This document shows positions 42,292 through 51,131 of a DNA stretch of 64,000 nt, in pieces. The stretch's first letter is position 1. Every line of letters begins with the position of its first letter. A model generated the notes under the pieces. It was not told where the DNA came from. It did not search any database and saw only the letters and a list, made by a program, of their open reading frames with translations. The translations under genes were made by a program, and so were the position numbers. This DNA is from Bacteroidia bacterium. GTDB taxonomy: Bacteria; Bacteroidota; Bacteroidia; Cytophagales; Cyclobacteriaceae. The DNA lies in the NCBI GenBank assembly GCA_030432655.1, contig JAUILA010000022.1, forward strand, positions 33,968 to 97,967, given 5' to 3'.

Positions 42292-44757
42292 TTACCATTC
42301 ACATGAGGCCCCAAAGATAACTCCAATCGGCGATCCATCCGGAGGATTTAATGCAGAAGGGACGGAGAATTCATCCGGATCCTCCAGAAATTGATCAATT
42401 TTTCGCTTGATGTGCGCATAATGGGCGACATCAGCGGAGGCTGACCCCTTTCCTTCCGACCAACCGGATAGCCCGGAAAGAGCCTGCAGGGTCAGAGCGC
42501 GGACCTGGTTTCCGGAGCTGCCGTTCTTTGCTAATTCGATCAGACTGTTAACAATTACCTCATCGACTGCCCGTTTGGTTTCTCCGGCAAGTCCGGCCGG
42601 CGCATTGGCCCGAACCGTATTCTGTAAAACCTGTTCAATGACGCCATCCAGCCCGGGTTGTTGGGCGTTGCGGGCATGAAATTCAACCAGACGCTGTGCC
42701 CGTGCAGGATGGAATAGCAGGGAGGCCGTCATCGCAGCAGCACTTTCTGCAGCTCCCAGCGGATCAAACGTCACCCCGGTGCGTACACGGATCATCTCAC
42801 GGTCGCGTCCGCTTCCGATAGGCTGGGGCGGGAGAATTTTCAAAATGTCCTCATCCAGGGTAAGCACTTCCGGATCCAGTGTTTTTAACAGCTGATCCAA
42901 TGCTTCCTGCTGAATGGACGGATCTACCCATTCCGTCACCGGCTGACCATCTCCCCGCAGCGCGTACCTGTAATTCAACCCGCCGATAAGTTTCACCGCG
43001 GCCTCTGTCTGATATCTGTGCAGGAAATAGACAGGGACCAATACCGATTCAAGTTGTCCGTATGCCACTCCCGGACGTATATTATTCTCCCCGAATTGCA
43101 AGAGCGCTACTTCACGAACTTCAAGAATGTGATCCAGTTCCTCCACAGCACTTTCCCCATTGTCCCAAAGATGGGCGTAGGGGTGCGCACCTCCGACCGG
43201 ACGCGCATCCTGGTCGGAAATAAAAGTAAGGCCGGCCGAAAGCGAGTTCTGAATAATTTCGTCCAATGCCTCCTTTTCGTCCGCATTATCCGGAAAGTCC
43301 TGGTAGCCGTAGGCAATGGCCACCTTGTCCCAGGAACCAATTTTGTCATCATAAGCATTACTGAGGTCGATACGGCCGTTGTTCAATCCGATCATCGGAT
43401 GCGGGTAATCCATCACGGATGCCCTGCCCTCACCGCTGGAAGCATAACTGTGGGCAAGCCCGAGTGTATGACCTACTTCATGAGCCGATAACTGCCGCAA
43501 CCTGGCGAGGGCCATCTCTTCCATTTCGGGCGGGACTTCAGAACCATTGGTATAGGGGGCAAGCAGACCTTCTGCAATCAGAAAGTCCTGCCGAACCCGA
43601 AGGGACCCCAGCAAAACGTGTCCTTTAATGATTTCACCGGTTCGCGGATCAGTGACGCTGGAGCCGTACGACCAGCCCCGGGTTGAGCGGTGAACCCAAT
43701 TGATCATATTATACCGTACATCCATGGGATCCGCATCATCAGGCAGTACCTTCACCTGGAAAGCATCCCGGTATCCGGCGGCCTCAAAAGCCTGGTTCCA
43801 CCAGGAAGCGCCTTCAATCAGTGCCGATCGGATCGGCTCCGGTGTTCCCGGGTCAAGGTAATAAATGATTGGCTCAACAGGATCGCTGACCTCTGCCCCC
43901 GGGTTCTTTTTCTCCAGCCGGTGCCGGTTTATAAATTTCTTTTCAAGAGGCTCACTTATCGGAGTGGCATAATCAAAATAAGATGTGCCGAAATATCCCG
44001 CCCTCGGATCAAAGGTCCGTGGTTCATACTCATCATCCGGTAGCTGAATAAAGGAGTGGTGCTGGCGAACAGAAAAATTGTCATCCGCCGGACTGACCGA
44101 ACGAAGATTATATCCGGCACCTTTTCCGGTAAAAGTCAGAATTGTTTCGAATTCCGTGTTTTCAGGAAAATTCCGTGTGCGATCCAGATAGAATGCAGAA
44201 CGGGACTGATCGACCGACCAGGTTCCCTGATTTCCTGATTTAAGCCTTTCAGCAACATTATGGGCATCCTGCATTAGAAAATCGGTAGCATCAACAAGAA
44301 TTTTTCCATCCTCCTCGGTGATCAGTTTAAATCCCCAAATCACGCCGCGCGCAAAGGCGTCCGCCACGGCTTGTTGTTCCTTTACATTGTCACTTACCGC
44401 CCGGTACCGGTAATTTTTTTCGAAAAGCAGGACCTTCGGACCATGCCTTTCGAAGTAAACGACTTCCGTACCACCAAGCTGATTTTTGTCAAGACCGATG
44501 TCATTCGAACCTATTCCTGCAGACAGGGAATGGACATAGAGAAACTCCTCGCCAAACTTGTCGATGACAAGCATGATCTTATCGGATTTTGAATCATAGT
44601 AAAAATCGAAAAACCCTTCATATTTCTCCATTCCTACCGTTTTTCCCTCGATTCCATCCGGTGCTGTAGGAGTTGATTTTTTCTTGTCATTCTTTTGTCC
44701 CGAAACCAGGAACGGAAAGATCAGGAGGAAACAGAACAGAAAGGATCTCATGGTCAT
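42292..44757 (-). CDS. Secreted zinc-dependent metalloprotease of the DUF5117/DUF4953 metzincin type
   Basis: 821 residues with a signal peptide ending PFLVSGQ. The zinc motif is the full metzincin HExxHxxGxxH (SAHEVGHTLGLAHSYAS), followed by the Met-turn RASVMDYPHP. The N-terminal part (GMEKYEGFFDFYYDSKSDKI) is the DUF5118/5117 prodomain-like region, and the C-terminal DUF4953 follows. Common in Bacteroidota and probably periplasmic or extracellular; substrate unknown. It precedes rluD by one base and may drive its expression. Confidence 0.92.
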   Translation of the reverse strand: MTMRSFLFCFLLIFPFLVSGQKNDKKKSTPTAPDGIEGKTVGMEKYEGFFDFYYDSKSDKIMLVIDKFGEEFLYVHSLSAGIGSNDIGLDKNQLGGTEVVYFERHGPKVLLFEKNYRYRAVSDNVKEQQAVADAFARGVIWGFKLITEEDGKILVDATDFLMQDAHNVAERLKSGNQGTWSVDQSRSAFYLDRTRNFPENTEFETILTFTGKGAGYNLRSVSPADDNFSVRQHHSFIQLPDDEYEPRTFDPRAGYFGTSYFDYATPISEPLEKKFINRHRLEKKNPGAEVSDPVEPIIYYLDPGTPEPIRSALIEGASWWNQAFEAAGYRDAFQVKVLPDDADPMDVRYNMINWVHRSTRGWSYGSSVTDPRTGEIIKGHVLLGSLRVRQDFLIAEGLLAPYTNGSEVPPEMEEMALARLRQLSAHEVGHTLGLAHSYASSGEGRASVMDYPHPMIGLNNGRIDLSNAYDDKIGSWDKVAIAYGYQDFPDNADEKEALDEIIQNSLSAGLTFISDQDARPVGGAHPYAHLWDNGESAVEELDHILEVREVALLQFGENNIRPGVAYGQLESVLVPVYFLHRYQTEAAVKLIGGLNYRYALRGDGQPVTEWVDPSIQQEALDQLLKTLDPEVLTLDEDILKILPPQPIGSGRDREMIRVRTGVTFDPLGAAESAAAMTASLLFHPARAQRLVEFHARNAQQPGLDGVIEQVLQNTVRANAPAGLAGETKRAVDEVIVNSLIELAKNGSSGNQVRALTLQALSGLSGWSEGKGSASADVAHYAHIKRKIDQFLEDPDEFSVPSALNPPDGSPIGVIFGASCEW

Positions 44758-44876
44758 ATCAAATTTTTTTTTAAGAGAAGCTAAAACTAGATAATAAGGC
44801 CGGATGATACAACCTGCTTTAACAGGACCGCTAATTATTATATATTTCCTGTGACTAAAGTCATGTAAACGGTTAT

Positions 44877-45500
44877 ATGGACAAGAACCTTGAATTTATC
44901 CCTTTGAAGAATAACGGACATATGACCGAAGAAGAGATCAGGGGGGAAAATGAGTTGATTCAGGCATCCCGTCAGGATCCGGCTCAGTTTTCCAGGATCT
45001 ACGATCGTTATTTCGAGGGTATTTTCTATTTTATTTTCAGACGTACCGATGATGAGGCCATTGCCTCGGATATCTGTTCGCAAACTTTCCTGAAAGCACT
45101 TCAGAACCTGAAAAAATATGAATTCAGAGGATTGCCTTTTTCTGCCTGGCTTTTCAGGATCGCAAGTAATGAAGTAAATAAATACTATAACAGGAAGAAA
45201 AAGAGAAAGGTATTCAGCCTGGAGGAGGAACGTGTCATGGAGCTCTTTGATGAGCCGGAGAAGGAATTCAGCCAGCAGCATATTGAGACACTGATTACCA
45301 CGCTGAACGAACTGCCTACGGAAACCGTGGAAGTACTGGAACTTCGGTTTTTTGAAGGCCGCAGCTTTAAGGAAATTGCCTATATTCTTAATATTGGAGA
45401 GAGTGGCGCGAAGATGCGCCTCTACCGGGCAGTGGAAAAACTGCGTAAATATTTTACTATTAACTGGGAGGAAGAAGACCAATGGGACGACATGAAATAA
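44877..45500 (+). CDS. ECF-type RNA polymerase sigma factor
   Basis: 207 residues. Sigma region 2 is seen in YDRYFEGIFYFIFRRTDDEA through TFLKALQNLKKYEFRGLPFS, with AWLFRIASNEVNKYYNRKKK as the -10 recognition helix. Region 4 is seen in LITTLNELPTETVEVLELRF and SFKEIAYILNIGESGAKMRL. No anti-sigma domain is attached. The next gene encodes a 94-residue basic membrane protein that could serve as an anti-sigma or membrane partner, and a TonB protein follows; all three overlap or abut. Confidence 0.9.
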   Translation: MDKNLEFIPLKNNGHMTEEEIRGENELIQASRQDPAQFSRIYDRYFEGIFYFIFRRTDDEAIASDICSQTFLKALQNLKKYEFRGLPFSAWLFRIASNEVNKYYNRKKKRKVFSLEEERVMELFDEPEKEFSQQHIETLITTLNELPTETVEVLELRFFEGRSFKEIAYILNIGESGAKMRLYRAVEKLRKYFTINWEEEDQWDDMK

Positions 45501-45766
45501 GGCTTCGGCGTAAGAGGATGACTTCCCGTCGCATCCAGAGTCATAAAGACTACCGGATGCTTATGGAGAAGCATAAGCGTACCAGCCGCGGTCGCAGACT
45601 TCTGCGATCCCTTATTTACATTCTCATCTTTTTGGGATTGATCCTCCTTATCTATTATGGCATGCAAAAGCTGTCACCGGCAGCCTCTGACGAGGGGCAA
45701 AAGCCGGCCAGCACTGAACAAATATCCCGGCCGGGTTTAAAACACATTGTTGAATTTAAACCCTGA
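45482..45766 (+). CDS. Small basic single-pass membrane protein, unknown
   Basis: 94 residues. The cytoplasmic first 42 residues are extremely basic (MGRHEIRLRRKRMTSRRIQS and so on). A transmembrane helix follows (SLIYILIFLGLILLIYYGM, about 43-61) and then a short periplasmic tail. It overlaps the sigma gene by 19 bases and ends one base before the TonB gene. No family recognised. Its position and topology (basic cytosolic side, one helix) suggest a membrane-tethered regulator or a TonB-complex accessory, but this is a guess. Confidence 0.7.
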   Translation: MGRHEIRLRRKRMTSRRIQSHKDYRMLMEKHKRTSRGRRLLRSLIYILIFLGLILLIYYGMQKLSPAASDEGQKPASTEQISRPGLKHIVEFKP

Positions 45767-45767
45767 A

Positions 45768-46439
45768 ATGATGAACCTGCGTAAAAACCCGGAAAAGGAC
45801 CTTCGACGACTAAGCGGACTCTTTTTCCAGACAGGATTACTATGTGCCTTGTTACTTACTGTTTCTGCTTTTGAATGGAGTACACGGCAGGAACCACAGG
45901 TGGTGGATCGCCTTGATGATCTGCACGGTTCGGAGGATTTTGTGCCTCCGATCACAGTAATCGAAGAGAAAAAACCTCCAAAACCGAAAAAGCCGGTGTT
46001 TATCGAGGTCAAAAAAGAAGAACCTGACCTGCAACCGGAAGATATCATTAAGGACTGGACACTTCCTGAAGTAAAAGGACCCGAACCTGAAGTCTTACCG
46101 GAAATTAAGGAGGAATTGCCGGATGATCCAGTTGATTATACTGAGGAGATGCCCACTCCCGCGGGCGGGTATGAAGCTTTTTTTAAATACGTGGCTGAAA
46201 ACATTAAATACCCCAGCCGGGCAAGAAACATTCACCTCCAGGGGAAAGTATTCGTCCAGTTTGTCGTGGAACGTGACGGCTCGGTTACTGACGTGAAAGT
46301 ACTTCGAGGATTAGGCGGAGGTCTGGACGAAGAAGCGTTACGGGTAATTGAAAATTCACCTGCCTGGAATCCCGGGAGACAGGGCGGACACCGTGTAAAA
46401 GTAAGAATGGTTCTCCCCATTCATTTTCGGTTAGAGTAG
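45768..46439 (+). CDS. TonB-family energy transducer
   Basis: About 223 residues. A short cytosolic start, one transmembrane helix (FFQTGLLCALLLTVSAF), a Pro/Glu/Lys-rich periplasmic linker (EEKKPPKPKKPVFIEVKKEE), then the TonB C-terminal domain: YEAFFKYVAENIKYPSRARN, GKVFVQFVVERDGSVTDVKV, AWNPGRQGGHRVKVRMVLPI. It couples the inner-membrane proton gradient to outer-membrane transporters. The start is the ATG at 45768 (or 45771), one base after the stop of the preceding gene; a TTG further upstream is less likely. Last gene of the sigma operon. Confidence 0.88.
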   Translation: MMNLRKNPEKDLRRLSGLFFQTGLLCALLLTVSAFEWSTRQEPQVVDRLDDLHGSEDFVPPITVIEEKKPPKPKKPVFIEVKKEEPDLQPEDIIKDWTLPEVKGPEPEVLPEIKEELPDDPVDYTEEMPTPAGGYEAFFKYVAENIKYPSRARNIHLQGKVFVQFVVERDGSVTDVKVLRGLGGGLDEEALRVIENSPAWNPGRQGGHRVKVRMVLPIHFRLE

Positions 46440-46473
46440 ATTTGGATTAAACAGGTGTGTACCAGCGCCGTAA

Positions 46474-46519
46474 CGTCAAAATGACAGGCCCAGGGCCACT
46501 TATTATGTCAAAATTTCAT
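46474..46519 (+). promoter_or_regulatory. Two activator-site-like repeats upstream of hsp20
   Basis: CGTCAAAATGACA (46474-46486, with the palindrome GTCA-AAA-TGAC) and TGTCAAAATTTCA (46506-46518) match at 10 of 13 bases and lie 45 and 13 bases before the sigma-54-like promoter. They look like binding sites for a bacterial enhancer-binding protein, although the second is closer to the promoter than usual. Confidence 0.4.
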
Positions 46520-46530
46520 TTGCCTCCCTC

Positions 46531-46546
46531 TGGTATACTGTTTGCT
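46531..46546 (+). promoter_or_regulatory. Sigma-54-like (-24/-12) promoter of hsp20
   Basis: TGGTATACTGTTTGCT against the consensus TGGCAC-N5-TTGCW: the essential GG and GC are present with exactly ten bases between them and TTGCT is perfect; only C4 and C6 differ. It would start transcription near 46557, 36 bases upstream of the ATG. Confidence 0.5.
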
Positions 46547-46592
46547 TCTTTATTAATGAAAATATGTAGAATCATTAAAAAAGGAGGAAATT

Positions 46593-47015
46593 ATGACACT
46601 TATGAAAAGAACAGGCGATCTGATGCCCGGTTTCTTCTTTGATGATTTCTTAGGAAGAGACTGGTTTAACCAGGATACAGGTGCTACCATGCCTGCGGTT
46701 AATATCTCCGAAGACGGGGAGGCCTATCACGTGGAACTTGCTGCTCCGGGGATGAACAAAAAAGATTTTAATGTAACCCTCGAAGATCAGAAGCTTACCA
46801 TCGCCTATGAAAAGGAAGACAAGGCAGAAGAAAAAGAAAGCGGTTATACTAAAAGGGAGTTTAATTATACTTCATTCCGCCGGAGTTTCATGCTGCCCAA
46901 GCTTGTGGAACATGATAAGATCAGGGGAGAATATAAAGATGGTATTCTCCATCTGAACATTCCGAAAAGGGAAGAGGCCAAAAAAAAGCCCTCCCGTCTA
47001 ATTGAAATTTCATAA
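46593..47015 (+). CDS. Hsp20 / alpha-crystallin family small heat-shock protein
   Basis: 140 residues. The alpha-crystallin domain (about residues 32-130) is marked by MPAVNISEDGEAYHVELAAP, GMNKKDFNVTLEDQKLTIAY and the late ILHLNIPKREEAKKKP with the C-terminal LIEI motif (I-x-I/V type) that links oligomers. It holds unfolded proteins in the cytosol during stress. It is preceded by AAGGAGG (46581-46587), five bases from the ATG: a strong Shine-Dalgarno that is unusual in Bacteroidota and suggests high translation. A sigma-54-like promoter and two repeats lie upstream. HtrA follows. Confidence 0.94.
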   Translation: MTLMKRTGDLMPGFFFDDFLGRDWFNQDTGATMPAVNISEDGEAYHVELAAPGMNKKDFNVTLEDQKLTIAYEKEDKAEEKESGYTKREFNYTSFRRSFMLPKLVEHDKIRGEYKDGILHLNIPKREEAKKKPSRLIEIS

Positions 47016-47034
47016 GAATATTTAACCATTTAAA

Positions 47035-47095
47035 AACAGGGCGAGCCATTTGCTTGCCCTGTTAAACGTTTACCCCCTTTCAAACGTTATTTTTT
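47035..47095 (+). terminator. Tandem hairpins after hsp20
   Basis: The first hairpin has arms AACAGGGC (47035-47042) and GCCCTGTT (47056-47063). The second has AACGTTT (47065-47071) and AAACGTT (47082-47088) followed by ATTTTTT. Together they should end the hsp20 transcript before htrA; the second could alternatively be an operator in the htrA promoter region. Confidence 0.6.
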
Positions 47096-47177
47096 AAAGT
47101 GAAGTTGATTTCTGTTTGAACATACTTCTGTTGTCAGCCAGCTAACAGTAAATTATTAACAGAAAAGAGTAAAAAAG

Positions 47178-48680
47178 ATGAAGAAATTTAGTGCATTAGT
47201 AGCAGCTGCCGTTATGGGCAGTGCGCTTACGCTGGGTTCCATCGAGATTTTCGACCTCGGAACCGGTGATAAGGAAACCCTAAAAATAGAACACATAGAC
47301 GGAACCCCGGCCATCAGTACCGCGTATAACGAAGATGGTGAAGCAATTCCTCTGGACTTTACAGCGGCCGCCGAAAAAACGATGCCGGCCGTTGTGCATA
47401 TCCGGTCAACCATTACAAATTCAGGCGCAGAACAAAGAAGATCTGAAATCCCGGAAGAACTACGGGATTTCTTCGGACCATTCTTTCGCCAGGATCCAGG
47501 CCGGTCAGGACCGCGTATGGGCTCAGGATCAGGAGTACTGATCAACCAGGACGGATACATTGTGACTAATAACCATGTGATCAGGGATGCGGAAGATGTG
47601 GAGGTAACGCTGAACGATAACCGCAGCTATAAAGCCGATGTTATCGGTACAGACCCTACTACAGACATCGCCGTAATAAAAATCAAAGAATCCAACCTGC
47701 CCCATTTGTCCTTGTATAATAGTGATAAGGTGAAAGTGGGAGAATGGGTGCTTGCGGTAGGTAATCCGTTTAATCTGAATTCAACGGTTACTGCAGGTAT
47801 TGTTAGTGCAAAAGGAAGAAGTATTAATATTCTTGCTACCTCAAACCCGGGTGACAGCATAAATAATGCGATCGAGTCCTTCATCCAGACGGATGCAGCC
47901 ATTAACCCGGGTAACAGCGGAGGCGCACTGGTAAATCTGAATGGCGACCTAATCGGGATCAACACCGCCATCGCCAGTCCGACCGGCTCCTATTCAGGAT
48001 ATGCTTTTGCAGTACCTGCGAATATTGTAAGCCGGGTGGTGGAAGACCTGATCGCATACGGTGCAGTACAGCGCGGTTTACTCGGTGTTCAGATAAATAA
48101 TATTAACTCAGCTTTTGCGGAGGAGAATGATCTTGAGGTAAATGCTGGCGCCTACGTGGCCGGTGTTGGCCGCAATTCGGCCGCAGATGAGGTGGGTATC
48201 CGGGAAGGTGATGTCATTACTTCTGTGGACAACATGGAGATCCGAAATACCGCACAGCTTATCGGGTATGTAGGAAGTAAACGTCCGGGTGACAAAGTTA
48301 ATGTTACGGTTAACCGGAATGGATCGGAAGAAAACTTTGTGGTCACTTTGAAGAACAGGGAAGGAAATACTGAGATAATCAGAAACGAACGCCCTGAAAT
48401 ACTTACCGCACTTGGCGCCGAACTCGAGGCAGTTGACAGCGAAACGCTTACCGAACTGGGAATTAAATCCGGGGTAATAGTTAAAAACCTCTACGCCGGT
48501 AAACTTCGATCCGAAACGGAGATCCGTGAAGGATTCATCATTACTAAAATTGACGGGGACCAGGTGAAATCACCTGAAGATGTGGTGAAAAAGCTTGAGA
48601 ACCGCACGGGCGGAGTCTTGATCGAAGGACGCTATGAAGGTTCAAACCGTACATATTATTACGGTATGGGTCTTGATTAA
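47178..48680 (+). CDS. htrA: HtrA/DegP-family periplasmic serine protease
   Basis: 500 residues: N-terminal export signal or membrane anchor, a trypsin-like domain with the full triad (His133 in VTNNHVIRDA, Asp163 in PTTDIAVIKI, Ser247 in INPGNSGGALVN), and two PDZ regions (about residues 285-390, starting at RGLLGVQINN; and about 405-495, with IREGFIITKI). This is the DegP/DegQ arrangement for degrading or refolding damaged envelope proteins. The signal peptide is atypical: MKKFSALVAAAVMGSALTLG has no clear cleavage site, so membrane anchoring is possible. Its adjacency to hsp20 makes a protein-quality-control locus. Confidence 0.95.
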   Translation: MKKFSALVAAAVMGSALTLGSIEIFDLGTGDKETLKIEHIDGTPAISTAYNEDGEAIPLDFTAAAEKTMPAVVHIRSTITNSGAEQRRSEIPEELRDFFGPFFRQDPGRSGPRMGSGSGVLINQDGYIVTNNHVIRDAEDVEVTLNDNRSYKADVIGTDPTTDIAVIKIKESNLPHLSLYNSDKVKVGEWVLAVGNPFNLNSTVTAGIVSAKGRSINILATSNPGDSINNAIESFIQTDAAINPGNSGGALVNLNGDLIGINTAIASPTGSYSGYAFAVPANIVSRVVEDLIAYGAVQRGLLGVQINNINSAFAEENDLEVNAGAYVAGVGRNSAADEVGIREGDVITSVDNMEIRNTAQLIGYVGSKRPGDKVNVTVNRNGSEENFVVTLKNREGNTEIIRNERPEILTALGAELEAVDSETLTELGIKSGVIVKNLYAGKLRSETEIREGFIITKIDGDQVKSPEDVVKKLENRTGGVLIEGRYEGSNRTYYYGMGLD

Positions 48681-48691
48681 AAGATTTTTAC

Positions 48692-48725
48692 GAAGGTTTC
48701 GTGTTTTTTATTACACGGAACCTTC
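48692..48725 (+). terminator. Hairpin after htrA
   Basis: GAAGGTTTCGTGT (48692-48704) pairs with ACACGGAACCTTC (48713-48725) with one G-U pair, a 13-base stem. The tail is ATTTAAAAAA, so termination may be imperfect, but its position directly after htrA fits. Confidence 0.65.
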
Positions 48726-48798
48726 ATTTAAAAAAATAAGTGATATACTTAAAGACATTTTTTGATATATGTCTAACCTTTTTAATGGATAAAGGCTT

Positions 48799-48981
48799 AT
48801 GAAGAGACTCTTTAAGAAAGGAGAGCGCGTAAGAAGCAGACGGGATGGCAAGGTGATGGAAGTCTTAAAATACATCAAGAACAAAAGCGAGTATTTTGTG
48901 GAATGTGCCTGGTTTGATTTAGAAAAGAAAGAAATGAGGACCAGAGTACTGCAACAGGAAAACCTGTTGAAAGCAAGCTGA
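48799..48981 (+). CDS. Small DUF2158-like (YodC-type) protein
   Basis: 60 residues: KKGERVRSRRDGKVMEVLKY, then YFVECAWFDLEKKEMRTRVL and a C-terminal ENLLKA. The pattern 'G-x-x-V-x-x-K/R-S-G/D-G-x-x-M-x-V ... C-x-W-F-D ... E-x-L' is that of YodC/DUF2158, a small SH3-like fold of unknown function. It has its own terminator. The start at the ATG 48799 fits the fold, which begins four residues later. Confidence 0.7.
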   Translation: MKRLFKKGERVRSRRDGKVMEVLKYIKNKSEYFVECAWFDLEKKEMRTRVLQQENLLKAS

Positions 48982-48989
48982 TATAATTG

Positions 48990-49010
48990 CCCGGTTTGTA
49001 CCGGGTTTTT
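48990..49010 (+). terminator. Rho-independent terminator
   Basis: CCCGGT (48990-48995), loop TTGT, ACCGGG (49000-49005), then TTTTT. It ends the small DUF2158-like gene's transcript. Confidence 0.85.
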
Positions 49011-49097
49011 CCATCTAAAACCACTTACAGAAAAATTTTCTGCGGGTGCATCAATGTATAAATACCACTTCTTAATTTTGCGGCACGCTTTAGCTAA

Positions 49098-49691
49098 ATG
49101 TCGCTCTATAGAAAAGTCCGCGCGGTCGAAAAGGTTTTCGGCCAGCTGGAGAAGGAAGTAGCCACCTTTCAGAAGGCTACAGGAATGCATTGTGTTAGTG
49201 GATGCGGATTTTGCTGCCGGAAACCTGATATAAACGCAACCCCTCTTGAATTTTTGCCCCTGGCATGGCACCTCCACATGGAAGGTACCTCCCTGGAATT
49301 CTATGATTCACTTAAAAATGAATCAGGCACATCACTCTGTGCGCTGTTCAGACCATTCGAAAATTCTGATACCGGAGGAAAATGCAGTAATTATTCCGGA
49401 CGAGGACTGATCTGCCGCCTGTTCGGATTTACCGCTGCGCGTAATAAACACGGGGAAGCCCGGCTTGTAACCTGCCGGATAATCAAGGAAAACCAAATCG
49501 GTGAATATAATCGTGCGCTTGATTTATTGAATACAAAAAAAGTGGTTTTTATGAGGGATTACTACTTTAAACTAAGCTGCATTGATCCGGAACTCGGACG
49601 TACCATGATGCCGGTTAACGAAGCCATAAAATCTGCTCTTGAAGTGGTAATGGCCTATTATGCATACCGACGGACCCGTAAGTCTGCCTGA
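49098..49691 (+). CDS. YkgJ-family cysteine cluster protein
   Basis: 197 residues with the YkgJ (CxxCxxCC) cluster: MHCVSGCGFCCRKPD near the N-terminus and CSNYSGRGLICRLFGF in the middle, then LVTCRIIKENQ. Such proteins are thought to bind zinc or an Fe-S cluster; the role is unknown. Cytosolic. Ends one base before the convergent beta-CASP nuclease gene. Confidence 0.85.
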   Translation: MSLYRKVRAVEKVFGQLEKEVATFQKATGMHCVSGCGFCCRKPDINATPLEFLPLAWHLHMEGTSLEFYDSLKNESGTSLCALFRPFENSDTGGKCSNYSGRGLICRLFGFTAARNKHGEARLVTCRIIKENQIGEYNRALDLLNTKKVVFMRDYYFKLSCIDPELGRTMMPVNEAIKSALEVVMAYYAYRRTRKSA

Positions 49692-51062
49692 TCAAATGGT
49701 AAACGATTCATTTCGTTGTGGTATTTCCGTATGGAATCCATTTTGACTGAGCGAATCGGCTAATTGCCGCATACTTCCCGTCTCGCCATGAACCAGAAAA
49801 ATTTTTTTTAGTTTATCCGGCTTTTGAATGTTTACATATTCCAGCAACCCGTTATGGTCTGCATGGCCACTCAGTGCATCGGTGCGTGCTATCCTTGCGT
49901 TGACCGGGGTAAGTTCGCGACCCAGGCGAATTGAAGACCTGCCCTGCAACAGAGAATGACCCAGTGTACCCTCGGCACAAAATCCAATGAACAGTATCGT
50001 ACAAAAAGGGTTCTGCAGGTTCATCAGGACATGGTCCTCTGATTTTCCTCCACTAACCATGCCTGAAGAGGTCAGAATGATACAAGGTTCGTGATAATTC
50101 TGAATCTGCTCCGCACTGTCCATATCGGCGATGTAGGTGACCTGGTCAAAATCAAACAGTGAACCATGGTCATCTCCAAACTCCCTGGCGGTATCGTTAA
50201 GGTAAGGCCTGAAGTCCTCGTATATCGCCGTGGATTTTCTTGCAAGCGGACTATCCGTAAAAACGGGAATTGGCGGAAGGTCTCCTGCCCGCCTGAGCCG
50301 GTTAAAAAGGTAAAGGAACACCTGGGTGCGGCCAACACTGGAGGCGGGAACGATCAATCTGCCTGGTTGATCGACACATGTTTCCCGTATCATCCGTAAT
50401 ATAATTTCTTCGGCATTGCCAATATCCTCGTGGTATCTGCCTCCATAAGTACTTTCGCAAACCATGAAATCCATTCCCCCTGGTATTTCAGGATCTTCGA
50501 GCAAAGGGTCATCGTTATGACCAATATCCCCTGAAAAAAGAATGGACTTTACCTTATTTTGTTCAGTCCAGGTAATGGTTATAGCAGCTGCTCCAAGTAA
50601 ATGTCCATTCGGATGAAATACAAAACTATTTGAATTGCCCAAAGGATGCTTTATTGAAAAGTCAACCGTTATGAATTGATCCCAAATTCTTTCCACCATT
50701 TTCTCATCATAATAATCAGCGGGCTTCATTCTTTTCTTTCCAAACTTCCTGACATTTAACCGGGCCGCATCACGCAGCAGAATTCGAACCAGCTGATACG
50801 TCGCATGGGTACAATAGACCGGTCCGTCAAACCCGTTCTCCACCAGCAAAGGCAATAATCCAGTATGATCAATGTGCGCATGTGTGAGAATAACCACATC
50901 AATAGTGACCGGATCTGTTATGAAAAGCTCCTTATTTCGCTTTCGGAATAACTCCATATCTGTCCCGCAATCAACCAGGATACGAGTCCCGTCCGCCAAT
51001 TCCAGCAAATGCTGACTGCCTGTAACCTGGTGTGTTGCCCCGAAAAAATGTAATTGCGCCAT
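49692..51062 (-). CDS. Metallo-beta-lactamase fold RNA-processing nuclease (beta-CASP family)
   Basis: 456 residues. Metal motifs ILTHAHIDHTGLLPLL and SGDIGHNDDPLL form the MBL core. The beta-CASP insertion (about residues 200-400) includes CESTYGGRYHEDIG and ILTSSGMVSGGKS. The C-terminal RMMBL region has LSGHADHNGLLEYV and LVHGETGSMRQLADSL. This is the CPSF73/Ysh1-like architecture of bacterial RNA-specificity exonucleases. It likely processes or degrades RNA in the cytosol. It is transcribed away from the large non-coding region at 51.1-51.8 kb. Confidence 0.92.
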   Translation of the reverse strand: MAQLHFFGATHQVTGSQHLLELADGTRILVDCGTDMELFRKRNKELFITDPVTIDVVILTHAHIDHTGLLPLLVENGFDGPVYCTHATYQLVRILLRDAARLNVRKFGKKRMKPADYYDEKMVERIWDQFITVDFSIKHPLGNSNSFVFHPNGHLLGAAAITITWTEQNKVKSILFSGDIGHNDDPLLEDPEIPGGMDFMVCESTYGGRYHEDIGNAEEIILRMIRETCVDQPGRLIVPASSVGRTQVFLYLFNRLRRAGDLPPIPVFTDSPLARKSTAIYEDFRPYLNDTAREFGDDHGSLFDFDQVTYIADMDSAEQIQNYHEPCIILTSSGMVSGGKSEDHVLMNLQNPFCTILFIGFCAEGTLGHSLLQGRSSIRLGRELTPVNARIARTDALSGHADHNGLLEYVNIQKPDKLKKIFLVHGETGSMRQLADSLSQNGFHTEIPQRNESFTI

Positions 51063-51131
51063 GATCTTAAGCCAAATCTCAAAGCTATAAATATTCGACT
51101 TAAATCAAGCCAGTCGACCTGCTGTATTAAT

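Noticed and set aside
44841..44848. TATATTTC as a -7 box for the ECF sigma gene
   Set aside because: Last base differs from the consensus and no -33 element is seen; could be chance in an AT-rich gap.
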